DNA of 64,000 nt from Cyanobacteria bacterium SBLK (GTDB lineage: Bacteria > Cyanobacteriota > Cyanobacteriia > Cyanobacteriales > Spirulinaceae). The stretch is taken from assembly GCA_017746715.1 (NCBI GenBank), contig JAGHZQ010000107.1, positions 1 to 64,000 on the forward strand, in the 5' to 3' direction. Positions 17,227 to 26,145 of the stretch are shown here, piece by piece. Position 1 is the stretch's first letter. Every line of letters starts with the position of its first letter. The notes beneath the pieces are model-generated. The model ran no database searches. It was not told the origin of the DNA and was given only the letters and a program-made list of their open reading frames with translations. The position numbers and the translations under genes are program-made.

Positions 17227-18879
17227 ATGAAACCGCACCCAGAAGAGTTAGTGCGTGCCATTATCGAGATCCTTTCTGGATGTTCTGACAATGAAGAGAT
17301 TTGGGTTGATGTTCCGTGCTGTCATCCCCAAAAAGTTGCAGAAGTTTCCAAGATTTTGGCGCAACTTTATGAAAATATTTTTGCTTCTTATCTGGAACTT
17401 CCGGGAGCATCATTAAGCGATTGTGAAAAAATTCTCGATTTAGCTTGGCAGGAGGCGATCGCGTTGCTCGCTCGAGAACACTCCCCTCGGCAAGTCAATC
17501 TCGATCCGGGACAAAATGCAGTCAAAGAAGTAATCTCTCTCCCAATCATCGAGCCCTTAGTGTATGGCGTTTCGACGCGATCTCGCCTCATTATGGTGAT
17601 GGCAGACGAATTAGAACCGCCGAAATCGCCACAGCGATCGCTCGGGGTCTGGCAATATCAACCCTTACCGCAAAACGACCCGGATTTATACGCAGAATCT
17701 TTCTGTCAAGTTGTCAAAACAATAAGCGGATGGCAGGCGATCGGTGCAAGGGTGCGGGGAAAAAAACACAAGCACGACGGGACTCATGGCGATGATTGGT
17801 TTGAATTCAGGATCTGTGAAGATTGGCAGATTATTACGGTTTCTGATGGTGCGGGCTCAAAAAAGTTTTCTCGCGTGGGTGCCAAGGTATCCTGTGAAGC
17901 GGCTATCAAGTATCTAGAAGAGGCTTTAGCGGGTTGTAAACTGCAAAAACGTCAAAATTGGTCTGTAGATACTTTTAGACGGAACGATGAGACAGGAGCG
18001 TTTGCAGAAGAAGACTTAGAACGGGTTCAAACTGTTTTACACGAGGCAATGCGGGTCGCTTTTGATGCGGTTGAAAATGCCGTTAAAGAGCGAGTTGAGT
18101 ATACCCAATATTATAAAAGTCTCGGCCATCGAGATATTACCAAAGACGATCTCTCAGCAACGTTATTATTAGCCGTTCATCGAATGGTTCACTACAAAAA
18201 TACTGAGTATAGTTTGATTTTAACTTGTCAGGTTGGAGACGGTTTAACTGTTGCTTTCGATCGCGACAATCGCCTGCATGTATTGGGCATTCCCGATCGC
18301 GGCGAATTTTCCGGCCAAACTGAATTTTTAACGACACCGGGGAAAGTCGAGCGAGATTATTTAATGCGGAAAACTTTCCCTTTTTTCAGCCCCTTAAAAA
18401 CATTATTCGTGATGACTGATGGGGTTGCCGATGATTATTTTCCTGCCGATTCCGAAATGTTTCGCTTGTATGGGGATTTGGTTCTCAATCAAATTATCGA
18501 TCGCGAAGGGGTCAAGGGTGGCGATATTGTCGATCGCTTAAGCGAAACCAAACTGGGAAATTTGTCCGATTTAGATGCAGAACGAGATAAGTTTCACCGT
18601 CAAACCGATCGCCTCGTTTCTATCAACGAAAATCCGAAAATTGTATCTGTTTATGCTTGCGATCGCTATGCGAAGGCTCTCGGCATAAGCGTGCGAGAGT
18701 TAACTGCATCTCCCGCATTATTGGCAGCTGTTCATTGGCAGGGCGATGAAATTGAAAAATGTCCTGCCGAAAATCTCAGACTTTGGCTGGATTCTTATCA
18801 AGTGAAAGGTTCGTTCGACGATCGTACCCTCGTCATTCTTCAGTCACCAGTCCAATCAATTCAAAATTCAAAATCATGA
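17227..18879 (+). CDS. PP2C-type serine/threonine phosphatase
   Basis: A 550-residue cytoplasmic protein whose middle and C-terminal parts form a PP2C-like metal-dependent phosphatase. The metal-site motifs are present: HGDDWFEF, VSDGAGSKKFSRVGA, MTDGVADDYF and a closing DDRTLVIL. The first 120 residues are a separate helical region with no recognised fold. The ATGA overlap with the following kinase gene means the two are translated together, a phosphatase/kinase pair working on the same targets. The C-terminal tail after DDRTLVIL runs into a CAGTCACCAGTC-type simple repeat and then an AATTCAAAATTC repeat, so the end of the protein is repeat-derived. Confidence 0.88.
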   Translation: MKPHPEELVRAIIEILSGCSDNEEIWVDVPCCHPQKVAEVSKILAQLYENIFASYLELPGASLSDCEKILDLAWQEAIALLAREHSPRQVNLDPGQNAVKEVISLPIIEPLVYGVSTRSRLIMVMADELEPPKSPQRSLGVWQYQPLPQNDPDLYAESFCQVVKTISGWQAIGARVRGKKHKHDGTHGDDWFEFRICEDWQIITVSDGAGSKKFSRVGAKVSCEAAIKYLEEALAGCKLQKRQNWSVDTFRRNDETGAFAEEDLERVQTVLHEAMRVAFDAVENAVKERVEYTQYYKSLGHRDITKDDLSATLLLAVHRMVHYKNTEYSLILTCQVGDGLTVAFDRDNRLHVLGIPDRGEFSGQTEFLTTPGKVERDYLMRKTFPFFSPLKTLFVMTDGVADDYFPADSEMFRLYGDLVLNQIIDREGVKGGDIVDRLSETKLGNLSDLDAERDKFHRQTDRLVSINENPKIVSVYACDRYAKALGISVRELTASPALLAAVHWQGDEIEKCPAENLRLWLDSYQVKGSFDDRTLVILQSPVQSIQNSKS

Positions 18880-20294
18880 AAACTGCAACTTTAGCCGATG
18901 GGCGAACGATTGAATATATGCCTGACGCGATCGCGGAAGGGGCAATGAAAAAGGTCTATTTGAGTGGAGATCGCTCTTCTGTCCTCTGTTTTTATAAAGA
19001 TGAAGCACTGGCAGACGATCCCAATCGCATGAGCCGTTTGGAAGCCATTTTGGGGCGGTATAACCCAACTATAGATAGAGAAACGGGAGATTATTGGAAA
19101 AATTTATTTTGCTGGTCAACGGGAATTTTGACCAGTCCTCAACTTGGAATCATAACCCCCATCTATCCCCAAGATTTTTTCTTTTCTTCAGGTTTTTGCC
19201 AGGGGAAAGAAAAGGAAAGCACTTGGTTTATTCAGGAGAAATTACGCGGAATGTTACCGCCGCAAGAGCGAGGAGCTCGGATTGATTATCTCAATATTTG
19301 CATTCTTTTGGCGCGGGCGGTTCGTCGCCTGCATCAAGCCGGATTAGCGCATTCGGACTTATCAAATAAGAATGTTTTGGTCAATCCTGCTAAAGGCAAA
19401 TGTTTGATTATCGATATCGATTCTTTAGCCGTTCCGGGTTTATTTCCTCCCGATGTTTTAGGGACTCGAGGTTATATTGCCCCAGAAGTTTTAGCGACGG
19501 TTCATTTACCCGTACGGCATTCTCAACGCAAGCACGTTTCGACTCGAACGGATCTCCATGCTTTGGCAGTACTCATCTATCAATATTTGTTTCAACGCCA
19601 TCCTCTAGAAGGTCCGAAAATCAACTCGACAGTATCGGCAGAGGAAGACGATCGCTTAAGCATGGGAGAAAAGGCTCTATTTATCGAACATCCTTGCGAT
19701 CGCTCCAATCGTCCGGAGGGAATTCAATTGCCTTATACGGCTTTTGGTTCCTATTTAAGTCGCTTGTTTGAAAAAGCCTTGATTGATGGGCTTCATGCAC
19801 CAGAAAACCGTCCGACGGCCATGGAATGGGAGCGGGGATTAACGAAAACTTGGGATTCTCTCGTTCCCTGTCAAAACCCTCAATGTTCGGGGAAATGGTT
19901 TGTTTTAGAACGGCAAAATCCTGCGAGATGTCCTTTTTGCGGCACGAAACAAACTGGCAGAATTCCTCGTTTGATTTTGCGATCGCAACGCCGTCCGGGT
20001 CAATGGATGCGAGATGGCGAGGTCATGGCTTACGATCGCCTGTCGTTATTTAAATGGCACGTTTTCGACCATATTTCTCCTGGGGAAAAAGGCGATCGCT
20101 CTCCCCAAGCCTACTGTACCGTTCGTGACGGTCGTTGGTGGCTGGCCAATCAACAGTTAACCTCCCTGATGGCTTCTAACGGCGAACCCGTCCCCCTCGG
20201 AAATGCGATCGCCCTCAAACACGGGCAATGGTTTCAACTGTCTCGGAATTCTCACGGTCGTATTGTGGAGGTAGAAATGCTATGTCTGGATTAA
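18876..20294 (+). CDS. Serine/threonine protein kinase with zinc ribbon and C-terminal domain
   Basis: The frame is open upstream to 18759, but ATG 18876 overlaps the phosphatase stop (ATGA) and gives a proper start, MKTATLADG. The 472-residue protein has a divergent kinase domain with HSDLSNKNVL as catalytic loop and DID in place of DFG, followed by GTRGYIAPEVL. After residue about 340 a zinc-ribbon (CQNPQCSGKWF...CPFCG) and a beta-rich C-terminal domain follow, perhaps FHA-like. The combination PP2C plus such a kinase recalls the kinase and phosphatase members of TerY-P triads, but no cytoplasmic VWA (TerY) gene is adjacent. Confidence 0.88.
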   Translation: MKTATLADGRTIEYMPDAIAEGAMKKVYLSGDRSSVLCFYKDEALADDPNRMSRLEAILGRYNPTIDRETGDYWKNLFCWSTGILTSPQLGIITPIYPQDFFFSSGFCQGKEKESTWFIQEKLRGMLPPQERGARIDYLNICILLARAVRRLHQAGLAHSDLSNKNVLVNPAKGKCLIIDIDSLAVPGLFPPDVLGTRGYIAPEVLATVHLPVRHSQRKHVSTRTDLHALAVLIYQYLFQRHPLEGPKINSTVSAEEDDRLSMGEKALFIEHPCDRSNRPEGIQLPYTAFGSYLSRLFEKALIDGLHAPENRPTAMEWERGLTKTWDSLVPCQNPQCSGKWFVLERQNPARCPFCGTKQTGRIPRLILRSQRRPGQWMRDGEVMAYDRLSLFKWHVFDHISPGEKGDRSPQAYCTVRDGRWWLANQQLTSLMASNGEPVPLGNAIALKHGQWFQLSRNSHGRIVEVEMLCLD

Positions 20295-21412
20295 TCACTG
20301 CAATTAAACAATTTTTTCGGTCGCAGGTTAATCAATCACCAGTTAAGCAACAGAAAGAACGATCTGGGACTCCGATAATGGTCGATCGCAATCTAGAACC
20401 GATTGTTATCGATCGCCCATTATCGACAACCAAAGATTTAAAGAAATCTTTATTTACGGTGCCAAAATCCAAGTCTCTCGAATCTCGAATTTCTTTGACA
20501 TTGCAAGAGGAATTGGACTTGCGAGCGCCTTGTGACAACATTACGCTTTTTCCGCCAAATGGGGAATACGAAGCCCCGATCGCCATTCGCCAACCTGTTA
20601 CGTTAGAGGGTGCGGGGGCAACAATCTGGGGGAAAACGGGAACGGTGGTAGAGATCGACAGCGATCTCGTTCGTTTGAAAAATCTCCGGATCGAGGCAAC
20701 GGATCCTCAAAAAATTCAATGTGCGATCCGGGTTGCATTGGGTACAAGTGTCATCTTTGAAAATGTGGAGGTAAGGGGCATGGTGATAGGCATTCCCACG
20801 GAAACAGGAGTTTGGCATTATCCAGAATCGATTAATTTGGGACAGCTTTCCCACGGTTGCGAACATCAATTCAAGATACGAATTATCGTCCCGCTCCCCT
20901 GTCAAATTATCGATGAAATTGCCGGATTGGATTTCTTTCCCCGTCGCTTGCAATCGGGAGCCAACGAAGTAACGTTACGCTTGGAACGCGTTCCCAAAGA
21001 CACGCTTATTTTTGGCAGCGTTTTTCTCGTATCCGACTCCCTCAAACGGCGAATGACCGTTTCCGCACAAGTTCTCCCTCTTTCCAGTGGAACTCCAACC
21101 CGAGGAAAACTCATCTGGGAAGCCAAAAACTGGCAAAAATCTCCCCCTGCTCCCTCCGCTCCCCCTGCTCCCTCCAAAATCCGCCGTCAACCAATGCCCG
21201 CATCCACAAGTTGGTTAATTGATTCAGCCGATCGCTCTTCCTCGGAAACTTCTTTGCCAATCGATGATTCTTCCAACAAAGAGAAAAAAAATATTATGAA
21301 AAATGGTTTTTCTGTAACAAATGATACTAAAATTGAGAAAGAAGGTCAAAATTCTCCTCAATTTAATCAGCCTTCTATTCCTAGTATTTTTCTACAGGAA
21401 AATAGCTCATAA
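20282..21412 (+). CDS. Protein with possible beta-helix domain, linked to the kinase
   Basis: The ATG at 20282 lies within the last codons of the kinase gene (13-base overlap). The 376-residue product has a basic, disordered N-terminus, then a region (about 70-150) with the spacing of right-handed beta-helix proteins (LFPPNGEYEAPIAI...VTLEGAGATIWGKTGTVV), then a beta-rich domain (about 160-285), and a Pro/Ser-rich tail (SPPAPSAPPAPS). There is no signal peptide. It could be a substrate or scaffold of the phosphatase/kinase pair. I do not know a named family. Confidence 0.7.
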   Translation: MSGLITAIKQFFRSQVNQSPVKQQKERSGTPIMVDRNLEPIVIDRPLSTTKDLKKSLFTVPKSKSLESRISLTLQEELDLRAPCDNITLFPPNGEYEAPIAIRQPVTLEGAGATIWGKTGTVVEIDSDLVRLKNLRIEATDPQKIQCAIRVALGTSVIFENVEVRGMVIGIPTETGVWHYPESINLGQLSHGCEHQFKIRIIVPLPCQIIDEIAGLDFFPRRLQSGANEVTLRLERVPKDTLIFGSVFLVSDSLKRRMTVSAQVLPLSSGTPTRGKLIWEAKNWQKSPPAPSAPPAPSKIRRQPMPASTSWLIDSADRSSSETSLPIDDSSNKEKKNIMKNGFSVTNDTKIEKEGQNSPQFNQPSIPSIFLQENSS

Positions 21413-21436
21413 AAACAACATTTTTATTGTTTTTTG
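21411..21436 (+). terminator. Possible weak terminator after the kinase operon
   Basis: AAAAACAA and TTGTTTTT form an A/T-only stem around an 8-base loop, followed by a T run, right at the stop codon. Stem stability is low, so this is tentative. Confidence 0.4.
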
Positions 21437-21810
21437 TGGGTGCGATCGCGATCGCAATTTAAGGTGATGTTGCCTGCACTACACCTATAAAGAACCGAAC
21501 AGAATATAATAAATAAAGTTGGCTCGAGTTGTATTTTTGACTTAGCTATTTTGCTTAAGCATAAATACTAGAATTAATGGAATTTTGCCAAGAATCTCTT
21601 TTTCTCATAGTTCTTCACAATTTGTAAGTGCTGGCTGAGATTTTTGTAACAAACTGTTAATCAACGAGAGCAAACACCTGTAATCCCTTACCTTTTGAGA
21701 GATTCGGAATTTTTAACAACCTACTCTGCAAAGCTCCGGAATCTCGATTTAGGTACCTGTAGGTAAAAATTAAGCGAGTCTGTTCTCCCCAGTTAGAACA
21801 GAAAAAAACA
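21437..21810. other. Intergenic region, about 370 bases
   Basis: AT-rich with no recognisable gene, repeat array or RNA. It presumably contains the promoter of the downstream Mo-nitrogenase-C-domain gene. Confidence 0.35.
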
Positions 21811-22200
21811 ATGGCTGACGCAATCAGAACAACAATCAAACAATTTGTTTTCAGCAGTTGGAGTCCCGCATACGTTCCAACGCGCAAATCCGGAATTTCT
21901 CCACAGAATGTCCGCTTAAAATTCAAGTTTCCCAAGATTAGTTTTGCCCCATTACAACCCATTAAAATGTGGCTCGATAATTGGGAAGTCAAAGATGCGG
22001 ATTTTGCTCGCCTGCTGTGCCAATTGATTCCCCCACAGTGTCCGTTTGAGCGAGATGTGACGGTTTTTGGGAAAATCCTCTTTCACATTCCTCCCATGTG
22101 CAAGTTAAATCCTTTTTACGATCAATTGATTGGTTTGCGATTTCGCGCTTTGTGCTATCTGGCGGATGAATGTGGCGAGGACATTAGTGCTTACTGCTAA
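21811..22200 (+). CDS. Mo-dependent nitrogenase C-terminal domain protein
   Basis: A 129-residue protein matching the small family annotated after the C-terminal extension of some Mo-nitrogenase proteins; typical parts are FARLLCQLIPPQCPFERDV, HIPPMCKLNPFYDQL and LRFRALCYLADECGEDIS. Many cyanobacteria carry several stand-alone copies, including strains that do not fix nitrogen, so it is not evidence for nitrogen fixation. No nif gene lies in the window. Four conserved cysteines (within CQLIPPQC, MCK, and LCYLADEC) suggest a metal or redox role, which is inference. Confidence 0.85.
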   Translation: MADAIRTTIKQFVFSSWSPAYVPTRKSGISPQNVRLKFKFPKISFAPLQPIKMWLDNWEVKDADFARLLCQLIPPQCPFERDVTVFGKILFHIPPMCKLNPFYDQLIGLRFRALCYLADECGEDISAYC

Positions 22201-22241
22201 GATCGGGTAAACCTAGTACGAGAGCACCTATAAGATTTTCG

Positions 22242-22269
22242 GGAGAGGTATTTGAGACAATACCTCTCC
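22242..22269 (+). terminator. Stem-loop terminator after the Mo-nitrogenase-C gene
   Basis: GAGAGGTATT pairs perfectly with AATACCTCTC around a TGAGAC loop, 43 bases after the stop. The following CTGTTGTTTG is only moderately T-rich, so termination strength is uncertain. Confidence 0.65.
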
Positions 22270-22460
22270 TGTTGTTTGTCGAGACATTCAACAAGTTAAT
22301 GAAATTCGGCAAGTCAGTATCAACAGCGATACAATTCAAGAAATGCGTTACGCTTCGCTAAACGTTAATTGACTTTTAGAGTAAAATTTAACCTTTTGTT
22401 TACCCATTTTGTCTAAGATATCTTCGCCTTTATCTAGCAATCGCAATTTTAAAATCACCA

Positions 22461-24407
22461 ATGGAAGCTACTCAACCCAAAAACTGGTACTGGGAAAATC
22501 AACGGGTCTTGCGTCAGGGCATCGATCGCATGGGAGATATCCTCGAATGCTATATACAAGGCAAGCCCTCTTCCCAACAGGAACTCGATCCCCTGCCTCC
22601 CACCTCTACCCTCGCGCAACTGTGCGATCGCTTCAGTCTCTCGCCTTTCGAACGAGACATCATTCTCCTCTGCGCGGGAATGGAAATTCAGCCCCATTTT
22701 CATTCCCTCTGCGCCAAAGCCCAAGGGAACGCCCAGAAAAATTATCTTTCCCTCGGTTTGATGCTCTCTGCCTGTCCCAATGCTCAATGGCGGGTGCTCT
22801 CTCCTCACAGTCCCCTCCATCGCTGGCAGTTAATTGAAGTGACTCCCGGAACTTCTCTCACGCAAGCTGCAATTCACATCGACCGCCGCATTCTTTGCTA
22901 TCTTTTAGGAGAACCCGCCACGGACGAACGTCTAACGGGATGGCTTTATACGATTCCCCGCGAGAATCTTGCTGATATTCCCCTTCCCCCCTCCCGCGCC
23001 GAAATTGCCGAACGGATTGCCGCTGTTTGGTCGAATCCTCAAAGCAATGCCCTTTTACCTCTAATTCAACTCTGCGGTTACGAAAGCGGAGCAAAATACG
23101 AAGTCGCCCGGGATGCCTGCGATCGCCTCGATTTCAGCCTCATTCTCCTGTCGGCTAACAATCTCCCCTCGGCCGCAGAAGAATTGTACCAATTGCGCCA
23201 GCGTTGGGAACGAGAAGCCATTTTGGGCAATGCCATTCTCTTTATTGAATGCGACGGCATATCCGGTAGCGATGCCGCCCAAGAAACCGCCCTGCTCCAG
23301 TTTATCGAACAGGTTCGCACCCCCGCAATCGTCAGCAGCGAAGAGCGCAAAACCTTCCGCCATCGCAATGCTATTTCCTTTGATATTCGCCCCCTTCCCC
23401 ATGGGGAAAAACGTCACATTTGGGAAATGCACCTCGGCGAAAAAATGGGCGAATTGAATGGATATCTCGAACCTCTTATCGCTCAATTCAATCTCGACAG
23501 TCAAACCATTCGCGTGGCTTGTGCATCCATGCAGCATCCCGAAGTCAATCCGAAAACGCAACTCTGGGAATTCTGTCGCTTGCAGGCTCGTCCTCGCTTG
23601 GATAACTTAGCACAGCGCATCGAATCTACCGCTACTTGGGACGATCTCGTTTTGCCCGAACGCGAAAAACACATCTTGCGAGATATCTCGGCACAGGTTC
23701 AACAGCGCTTTCGCGTTTATGAAGAATGGGGTTTTTCTGGTAAAGGCCGTCGGGGTTTGGGCATTAGCGCCCTCTTTGCCGGCGCGAGCGGTACCGGGAA
23801 AACCATGGCCGCAGAAGCGATCGCTAAAGAGTTTCGCCTCGACCTCTATCGCATCGATCTCAGTGCTGTCGTTAGCAAATATATTGGCGAAACCGAGAAA
23901 AATCTGCGACGCATCTTTGACGCGGCAGAAGCGGGAGGAGCCGTGTTGCTCTTCGATGAAGCCGATGCCCTTTTTGGCAAGCGCACATCTGTGAAAGATT
24001 CCCACGATCGCCATGCCAATATCGAGGTGAGTTATCTCTTGCAGAGGATGGAGGCCTATCAGGGTTTGGCCGTACTGACGACCAACTTGAAGGATTCTTT
24101 AGATCGAGCCTTTTTGCGACGCATTCGCTTCATCCTTAATTTTCCCTTCCCCAAAGCTAATGCAAGGAGAGAAATTTGGCGGCGAATCTTCCCGAAACAA
24201 ACCCCCACTGAAGATTTGGATTACCAAAAATTAGGCCAGTTGAGCGTAGCTGGGGGGAATATTCGCTCCATCGCCCTCAATGCTGCATTTTTGGCAGCAG
24301 ATGCGGGAGAACCCATAATGATGAAGCATCTCAAACAGGCCGCACAAACGGAATACCTCAAGATGGGTCGCAGTTTGACCAGTGCGGAGGTACAAGATTG
24401 GGTTTGA
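22461..24407 (+). CDS. AAA+ ATPase with winged-helix-like N-terminus
   Basis: A 648-residue ATPase. The first 380 residues are a divergent N-terminal region, partly a degenerate AAA module (ILLSANNLPS, AILFIECDG, SSEERKTFRHR). The C-terminal module is a canonical AAA+ domain with Walker A GASGTGKT (about 441-448), Walker B VLLFDEADALFGKR, sensor 1 VLTTNLKDSLDRA and arginine finger LRRIRF. Similar ATPases accompany extracellular contractile injection systems, but they also occur alone, and no injection genes lie here. It is likely a chaperone-like remodeller with unknown client. Confidence 0.85.
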   Translation: MEATQPKNWYWENQRVLRQGIDRMGDILECYIQGKPSSQQELDPLPPTSTLAQLCDRFSLSPFERDIILLCAGMEIQPHFHSLCAKAQGNAQKNYLSLGLMLSACPNAQWRVLSPHSPLHRWQLIEVTPGTSLTQAAIHIDRRILCYLLGEPATDERLTGWLYTIPRENLADIPLPPSRAEIAERIAAVWSNPQSNALLPLIQLCGYESGAKYEVARDACDRLDFSLILLSANNLPSAAEELYQLRQRWEREAILGNAILFIECDGISGSDAAQETALLQFIEQVRTPAIVSSEERKTFRHRNAISFDIRPLPHGEKRHIWEMHLGEKMGELNGYLEPLIAQFNLDSQTIRVACASMQHPEVNPKTQLWEFCRLQARPRLDNLAQRIESTATWDDLVLPEREKHILRDISAQVQQRFRVYEEWGFSGKGRRGLGISALFAGASGTGKTMAAEAIAKEFRLDLYRIDLSAVVSKYIGETEKNLRRIFDAAEAGGAVLLFDEADALFGKRTSVKDSHDRHANIEVSYLLQRMEAYQGLAVLTTNLKDSLDRAFLRRIRFILNFPFPKANARREIWRRIFPKQTPTEDLDYQKLGQLSVAGGNIRSIALNAAFLAADAGEPIMMKHLKQAAQTEYLKMGRSLTSAEVQDWV

Positions 24408-24413
24408 TGTAGG

Positions 24414-24431
24414 GACGTAGCATGCTACGTC
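24414..24431. repeat. 18-bp perfect palindrome between converging genes
   Basis: GACGTAGCATGCTACGTC lies between the ends of the AAA+ gene and the minus-strand YbjN gene. Such GGACGTAGCATGCTACGT sequences are dispersed in many cyanobacterial genomes. It may serve as a bidirectional end-of-transcript hairpin. Confidence 0.75.
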
Positions 24432-24474
24432 TGTACGCGAGTTGACGAATTTCTCGAAATTAACGATTGAGAAA

Positions 24475-25503
24475 TTAGCCCTCTTCTTCATAACATAAGA
24501 GCAGTGCTTTTTTGGGTGAGACAAGATTGTTTAAGACCAAGCCAATGGCGCGAAAATGCCGTTCCATGGTGATAACATTCCCAGCAAACAATTGTCGCAT
24601 CAGGGGAATGGAAAAGCGATCGCCTTCGACGTCAATGGCCGTGCGAAATCTTACTTCTCCCGACTCGTAGCGCATTTCGAAGTTTCCAATCGTTAAACGA
24701 GGATTGACTCGCGTGATGAATTCGGCCATCTCATTCCGTCGTTCCGGGGGAGTTTGTTCGGGAAAGACGCTGTAAATCCGGCAATATTCCTCTTCTTCAA
24801 AGGCTTCGCAATAACACATCCACTCTCCTTCCTCTCCCGGAATGGAGAGCACGATCGCGCCTTCATTGGGGATGGGTTGATAATCCAATTCTTCTTCTTG
24901 AAAAAATGCTTCCATGACTGCATAGATCCCGCCTTCTTCCCCAAGAGCCAAAGTTTTCTGCTCCTGCTGCTGAATGTTGGTATCTTTGGCAGTTTGCTCT
25001 AAATGCTGGCCTAGAGTGGTTGTAATTCCCATCTTAACCCCGGATTCGTCGGGCGCATCAGGGAGAGGTATAGCTTGTCTAATCGCCGTGATTCCCCAAC
25101 TAGCCTCGGATAGAAAGGGCGAGGTAGAATTTTCTGTCATGAGATATTGCAGGAAACGAACGATACTTCGAGCGGGAGAGCGATCGTATTCTTCAAAGTC
25201 TTCTACCCCTGCCAACAATGCTGAAACTAAATCCCGCCGCAAGATTGCTTCGAGGTCGAAGGGTTTTTCGAGGTCGAATTCTTCAGGAAAGGAGGTTTGA
25301 CTTGTTTTCGGATCGAGGTAGAGGTATTCTCGTTCCTCGCAGCGACGATACTCTTCGCTGGAAATAGCAAAGGTAATTTTACAGTCGGGCAGTTCGGTAT
25401 CTAGACGGGAAATCTCTAATTCTTGGAGTTGAACCTGAATAGAGTTCGTCTCGGTTTGGAATTGGAATGGAATATTGACTTCAAAGGAGTCGTTGGCAAA
25501 CAT
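24475..25503 (-). CDS. YbjN-domain protein with extra N-terminal domain
   Basis: A 342-residue acidic cytoplasmic protein. The C-terminal half (about 190-340) matches the YbjN family, which has a type III secretion chaperone-like fold: FFQEEELDYQPIP, GEWMCYCEAFEEEEYCRIYSVFPE, FITRVNPRLTIGNFEM, VRFRTAIDVEGDR. The first 185 residues form an additional domain I do not recognise (DCKITFAISSEEYRRCEERE...). In most cyanobacteria the YbjN module stands alone at about 160 residues. The ATG at 25503 is the only good start. Role unknown; chaperone activity is inferred from the fold. Confidence 0.8.
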   Translation of the reverse strand: MFANDSFEVNIPFQFQTETNSIQVQLQELEISRLDTELPDCKITFAISSEEYRRCEEREYLYLDPKTSQTSFPEEFDLEKPFDLEAILRRDLVSALLAGVEDFEEYDRSPARSIVRFLQYLMTENSTSPFLSEASWGITAIRQAIPLPDAPDESGVKMGITTTLGQHLEQTAKDTNIQQQEQKTLALGEEGGIYAVMEAFFQEEELDYQPIPNEGAIVLSIPGEEGEWMCYCEAFEEEEYCRIYSVFPEQTPPERRNEMAEFITRVNPRLTIGNFEMRYESGEVRFRTAIDVEGDRFSIPLMRQLFAGNVITMERHFRAIGLVLNNLVSPKKALLLCYEEEG

Positions 25504-25708
25504 GATATGAAATCAAAAATCAAGTAAATCTAAATTTTAATCTTGTTACCTCTAATCATTTATTATTCGTATTATTCAGTAAAAATACATTAAATAGGCA
25601 GGACAAACCAAGGCTCTCAAACTCGATCGCAGTTTGACCAAAACCAAGAAACAAAGAGAAGTTTAATTCAGTTACCACCTCACCAGTTATCAGAGATCGC
25701 CCATCTAT

Positions 25709-25900
25709 TTAAAATTGCGAGGCTCGTTTTTGACTCTTGTCGGCAACAATTAAAGCCAGAGGCTCTTCAAGTGCTGTTAATCTTTCCAATCTTGCTTGCT
25801 CCTCGGGGGTATTGCAGAGATGGTAAACTCCCAGAGAAAGCAAGTTTAACAACAGCAATACAAAAACGCAGTTGCTAACGACTTTTTTTACGTCCTTCAC
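25709..25900 (-). CDS. Small single-pass membrane protein, 63 residues, GTG start
   Basis: One strong hydrophobic helix (CVFVLLLLNLLSLGVYHLC, about 11-29) is followed by a charged tail. The start is GTG; a GGGAGGT Shine-Dalgarno about nine bases upstream decides it. It follows the 45-residue ORF by 27 bases on the same strand, so the two are probably one transcript. No family is recognised. The flanking cysteines of the helix could carry a modification, but this is not shown. Confidence 0.65.
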   Translation of the reverse strand: MKDVKKVVSNCVFVLLLLNLLSLGVYHLCNTPEEQARLERLTALEEPLALIVADKSQKRASQF

Positions 25901-25927
25901 GATGCACTGACCTCCCGCACTTCTTTA

Positions 25928-26065
25928 CTAAAAAGTGCTATTCGATTTTGGTTGGTTTTTCTTAAATTTGATGGGATCGAGCGCTACTCGAGAAAACATT
26001 TCCAGCAGTTCTTTTGTCCCATCGATCGCAGAGAGAGAGTTATTCTTTGCAATCGTCTTGCCCAT
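25928..26065 (-). CDS. Small soluble protein, 45 residues, with strong ribosome site
   Basis: The ORF begins MGKTIAKNNSLSAIDGTKEL and ends in a basic tail (FKKNQPKSNSTF). A GAGGAG Shine-Dalgarno sits seven bases before the ATG, the best in this part of the window, which is why I call such a short frame. The middle is an amphipathic helix (TKELLEMFSRVALD). It lies 27 bases upstream of the GTG-started membrane peptide. No homologue comes to mind; a regulatory or signalling peptide is possible but not supported further. Confidence 0.6.
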   Translation of the reverse strand: MGKTIAKNNSLSAIDGTKELLEMFSRVALDPIKFKKNQPKSNSTF

Positions 26066-26145
26066 CCGTTCGCTCCTCAAAAGAGAAATTTCTTTCCCTA
26101 TTTTCAATTCCTGTAATTCTCACCTGTTTTAATCATACCCCTCTT

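Noticed and set aside
21811..22200. Evidence for nitrogen fixation
   Set aside because: The Mo-nitrogenase C-terminal-domain protein is found in many non-fixing cyanobacteria and no nif gene is present in the window.
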